From NCBI RefSeq assembly GCF_020215705.1, contig NZ_JAIWNB010000035.1, forward strand, positions 34,898-98,897: 64,000 bases of DNA. The letters are read 5' to 3'. Below the pieces are notes generated by a model. The model did no database searches. It was not told the DNA's origin and was given only the letters and a program-made list of their open reading frames with translations. Positions 61,539 through 64,000 of this stretch are shown here, piece by piece. Position 1 is the first letter of the stretch. Every line of letters begins with the position of its first letter. The translations under genes were made by a program, and so were the position numbers. Source of the DNA: Nonomuraea aurantiaca. GTDB taxonomy: Bacteria > Actinomycetota > Actinomycetes > Streptosporangiales > Streptosporangiaceae.

Positions 61539-62573
61539 ATGAGGACGAAACAGCAGGAGACCGTTAAGAAGCGTCTAAAGCGCCTGCAGGAGATCCAGGC
61601 CGCAGGAACGATACACCAGGCCCTTGATCACCTAAGTAGGCTCGGGCACCCCGATCGGCGACCCACCACCATTCGCCTTCGGAGGAGATTTGTCTACTCT
61701 GAGCGTCCAGCTTTCCTCCGTTCCCCCAGAAGCTTGCCCGACGTAAAGCAACGCCCTCCAGCGGCCAGGCTAATATCTCCTCGGGGGATCGCACTTCGCT
61801 TCTATCTGCTCGCCATTTTTGAGGCCCAAATGTATCGCCGAGGAGGCGGGCGACCCGTCAATGATCGTCCACTCATAGCAGGAGGATCCAACACTGGCTG
61901 GGTCGACTTGATCGTCATCCCTCCCGCAACGTCGAACAGACCGCCCGCTCACGGTAATATAGCAAGAAAGCGTCGGGCCATCACGTCTGCACTGTCACAC
62001 CTAGGCAGTGATAACGAACAGCTCGTAGAGCTAAGAAACGCCAACAGGTATTCGAGATATGAGCGTTTCCAGCTGCTAGACGAGGGAGGGGTCCGCCCAG
62101 GCGGCGAGGTAATACCGTATGTCGTACCTCGCAAAGGTGAACCGCACATGGAAATCCCCGCTTCCTTCTTTACCAGCGGCTGGATCCACACTCTCGAGGA
62201 TTCCGAGATACTCCTGCTCTTGATGTTGATAGCACTACAAGGGGGCCGAGGCAAATCTCCTTACGTGAAAGCCGAGGAAAGAAAGCGCCTGGCCAAATTC
62301 GGGATAGGACGCGAGGCATATAGCACACATGAAACTCTGAGCATGTTCGGCCTCATCGATACTCTGGTCGGCGAAGGTCGTCACCCTAATGGCACTGTGG
62401 AAAACTTTAGTGGCATATCTGGAGATACGCCGCTACACGCGTTCGCGGTTCTGCATGAGGGCTTGGCGGAGTCAGCGGAACAGGCGACGATACAGGCACT
62501 ACAGGAGATGGAGCGCCGCCCGGGAGACGCAGGGTACAACGATGGCCACGACAGAGGATCTGCGAGGCAGTGA
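61539..62573 (+). CDS. Unknown lower-GC cargo gene of the element
   Basis: 344 residues; ATG 61539 after GGAGAC. A basic helical start (MRTKQQETVKKRLKRLQEIQ), RPTTIRLRRRFV, a centre with ARLISPRGIALRFYLLAIFEAQMY, and a possible winged helix IHTLEDSEILLLLMLIALQGG...RLAKFGIGREAYSTHETLSMFGLID. Codons are less GC-biased than anywhere else in the window (ATA, CTA, AGA present). The only plus-strand gene of the element proper, flanked by IS remnants. Function not recognised; a DNA-binding or replication-associated role is only suggested by the helix pattern. Confidence 0.65.
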   Translation: MRTKQQETVKKRLKRLQEIQAAGTIHQALDHLSRLGHPDRRPTTIRLRRRFVYSERPAFLRSPRSLPDVKQRPPAARLISPRGIALRFYLLAIFEAQMYRRGGGRPVNDRPLIAGGSNTGWVDLIVIPPATSNRPPAHGNIARKRRAITSALSHLGSDNEQLVELRNANRYSRYERFQLLDEGGVRPGGEVIPYVVPRKGEPHMEIPASFFTSGWIHTLEDSEILLLLMLIALQGGRGKSPYVKAEERKRLAKFGIGREAYSTHETLSMFGLIDTLVGEGRHPNGTVENFSGISGDTPLHAFAVLHEGLAESAEQATIQALQEMERRPGDAGYNDGHDRGSARQ

Positions 62574-62585
62574 CCCTTTTCATCC

Positions 62586-63140
62586 TCAGGCGGCCTGAGC
62601 AACGCGGTGGTTTTGAAGGACGGCGATGGCCTTGCATAGGTGGCCGGCCTTGCTGGGGCTGCAGCGTAGCTTGCGGAGGATCTTCCAGCTCTTCAGCTGG
62701 GCGTTCGCTCGTTCGCCGGGTCCGCGAAGGCGGGCGTGGGCGCGGTTGGCCTGCTTCTGGGATTCCGGTTTGTTCTTGCCCTTGTACGGGGTGCGGATCG
62801 GGCCTTCGGCTCCCTGATACGCCTTGTCGGCCAGGGTGATGATGCCCACGCTTTCGAAGGCGCGCAGGATGCCCCAGATGCGGGCAGCGCTCAGGTCGTG
62901 GGCCTTGCCCGGCAACGCTCCGGAGGTCCACACGATGGTTCCGTCCGGTGAGGCGATGACCTGAATGTTCATCCCGTGCACGCGATGCTTGCCGGAGAAG
63001 TACGGCCGGTCGGCGGCGACCCGGTCGGTGTGGATCAGCGTGCCGTCCAGCACCAGGTAGTGCAGCCCGTCCCGCTTGGTCTCGCGCAGCGCCTGGCCGA
63101 GCTTGGGCGAGACACGGCGCGCTATGTCCGTCACGGGCAC
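62586..63140 (-). pseudogene. IS5-family transposase, 5' truncated
   Basis: From about RRVSPKLGQALRETKRDG on, the frame encodes a DDE_Tnp_4 transposase: YLVLDGTLIHTDRVAADRPYFSGKHRVHGMN (first Asp), GIITLADKAYQG (second Asp), and GERANAQLKSWKILRKLRC (Glu). The N-terminal DNA-binding part is missing; the sequence switches at ~63,130 to the IS1182 remnant on the other strand, so that insertion or a deletion cut it. Confidence 0.82.
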
Positions 63141-63956
63141 ATCATCGGCTGGAAGGGGTTCGCCGCCCATCTCACCGAGACATGTGCCCCCGACAGCGTC
63201 AACGTGATCACGGACGTCGCCACCACCCCGGCCGCCACGAACGACGCCCAGGCCCTGCCCGGCATCCACACCCGTCTGGCGCATCGTGGACTGCTGCCGG
63301 CCGAGCACCTGGTCGACGGCGGCTACAGCTCCCTGGTCCACCTGGAACGAGCCGCCCGCGAACACCAGGTCACCGTCAGCGGGCCGCTGCCGGGCAACCC
63401 CACCCGCCAGCACCGAAGCAACAAAGGCTTCGACCGAGACGACTTCCGCATCGACCTCGACCGCCGACAAGTCACCTGCCCACAGGGCAAGGTCAGCCAG
63501 GGCTGGCACGGCCCCTACCTGACCTCCTCGCCCACTGCGGCACCCCTGATCGTTGCGCAGTTCACCAAAAGCCAGTGCCAGCCGTGTCCGGACCGCCCCC
63601 GGTGCACCAACTCCCCCGAGAGCGCCCGGAACGTGGGCTTTCCCCCACGAGAACTCCACGACCTGCAAGTCCGCGTCCGCGCCGAACAGCAGACACACGA
63701 CTGGAAGGCCCGCTACGCGATCCGCTCCGGAGTGGAGGGCGCCATCAACGAGTTCGCCCATGGACACGGCATGCGCCGCTGCCGCTACCGAGGACAGCCG
63801 AAAGCCCACCTGCAACACGTACTCACGGCCATCGCCGTGAACATCGAGCGACTCAGCGGCCGGCCAGTTACCGGGGTCTGGTGCATTTGCTGGGGAGCGG
63901 TCACGGAGTGCGATTTCCAGGTGCGAGTGGGGCCGGGGCCGCATGGAGGGTGGTAG
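63138..63956 (+). pseudogene. IS1182-family transposase, C-terminal part
   Basis: GFAAHLTETC, NVITDVATTPA (D), LVDGGYSSLVHL (D), VTCPQGKVSQGW, CQPCPDRPRCTN, and SGVEGAINEFAHGHGMRRCRYRGQPKAHLQHVLTAIAVNIERL (E) are the second half of an IS1182/DDE_Tnp_1_6 transposase. The N-terminal half is absent at the junction with the IS5 remnant. CGCGTAACGCGTTGCGCG-like palindromic sequence at ~63,960-63,977 may be near its end. Confidence 0.82.
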
Positions 63957-64000
63957 CGATCGCGTAACGCGTTGCGCGTGAGAACGGCCGTTCTGTCACG

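Larger units (their letters stand above)
56042..64000. mobile_element. AICE-like integrated conjugative plasmid, degraded, right end outside window
   Basis: Gene order tRNA-Lys, int, xis, rep, small zinc protein, FtsK/TraB-type transfer gene, all on the minus strand with stop/start overlaps, is the pSAM2-type AICE layout. rep has two and tra one single-base deletion, tra lacks its start, and IS5- and IS1182-family remnants occupy 60.8-64 kb. No second copy of the tRNA 3' end is seen before 64,000, so attR is farther right or lost. Confidence 0.8.

Noticed and set aside
56042..64000. Second copy of the tRNA-Lys 3' end marking attR
   Set aside because: I looked for the anticodon-loop to acceptor sequence to the right of the tRNA and found none, so the right boundary is not assigned.

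Overview
The window is high-GC DNA from a filamentous actinomycete. Evidence includes the purF-purM-DUF3073-valine dehydrogenase-unknown-bldC order familiar from Streptomyces, many GTG starts, leaderless-type promoters, a SARP regulator, twin-arginine and lipoprotein exports, a CU044_5270-type lipoprotein/sigma pair and an integrated AICE-like plasmid. A member of the Streptosporangiaceae (Nonomuraea-like) is my inference; the window has no 16S gene to prove it.

Layout. 1-9.9 kb: two DHA2-type drug exporters, one with a divergent TetR regulator and a clear operator; an ABC exporter behind a SoxR/MerR-type 19-bp-spacer promoter; a Tat-exported PhoX-like phosphatase with a PHO-box-like site; small conserved proteins; a MarR regulator. 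9.9-16.4 kb: an SDR oxidoreductase with a palindromic operator, then the conserved purine/branched-chain/bldC block. 16.5-33 kb: TetR and LacI regulators, cell-wall amidase and GH20 hexosaminidase (overlapping, probably one operon), nucleotidyltransferase, pyrD, dihydrolipoyl dehydrogenase, a two-component system, an ECF sigma factor with its translationally coupled partner, and a secreted CBM2 glycosidase. 33-37.9 kb: a MarR/flavin-reductase pair with two perfect palindromic operators laid over divergent promoters, a DksA-type zinc protein, a seven-repeat PLL-like propeller without a signal peptide, an unknown membrane protein and a small HTH protein.

37.9-44.9 kb is the most interesting stretch. 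Three heptamers spaced exactly 11 bp apart (the architecture used by SARP activators) precede a 25-codon micro-ORF that has a good ribosome site and lies between two strong hairpins. Next come an ANL-superfamily acyl-adenylating enzyme and, overlapping it by 4 bp, a nine-helix membrane protein with the YD (helix 6), GLGD (helix 7) and Pro-rich (helix 9) pattern of presenilin/signal-peptide-peptidase aspartyl proteases. A 1020-residue SARP-NB-ARC-TPR regulator ends 2 bp away on the other strand. I infer a regulator-controlled peptide-processing or peptide-modifying system; I know of no described counterpart.

45-52.6 kb: a LamG remnant, a secreted GH2 enzyme with a ricin-type lectin tail, decayed recombinase and TPR fragments, a phosphotransferase-like kinase, and a tRNA Glu-Asp-Phe cluster abutting a membrane metallophosphoesterase. 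52.6-56 kb: zincin-like peptidase, MFS exporter, PspC protein, acyl-CoA dehydrogenase, tRNA-Lys(TTT).

56-64 kb: an AICE-like integrative plasmid inserted at tRNA-Lys, with int, xis, rep, a 51-residue zinc-ribbon protein and an FtsK/TraB-type transfer gene. rep carries two and tra one single-base deletion, tra lacks its N-terminus, and the distal half is cut up by IS5-family and IS1182-family remnants around a lower-GC gene of unknown function. The element is probably immobile; its right end is outside the window.
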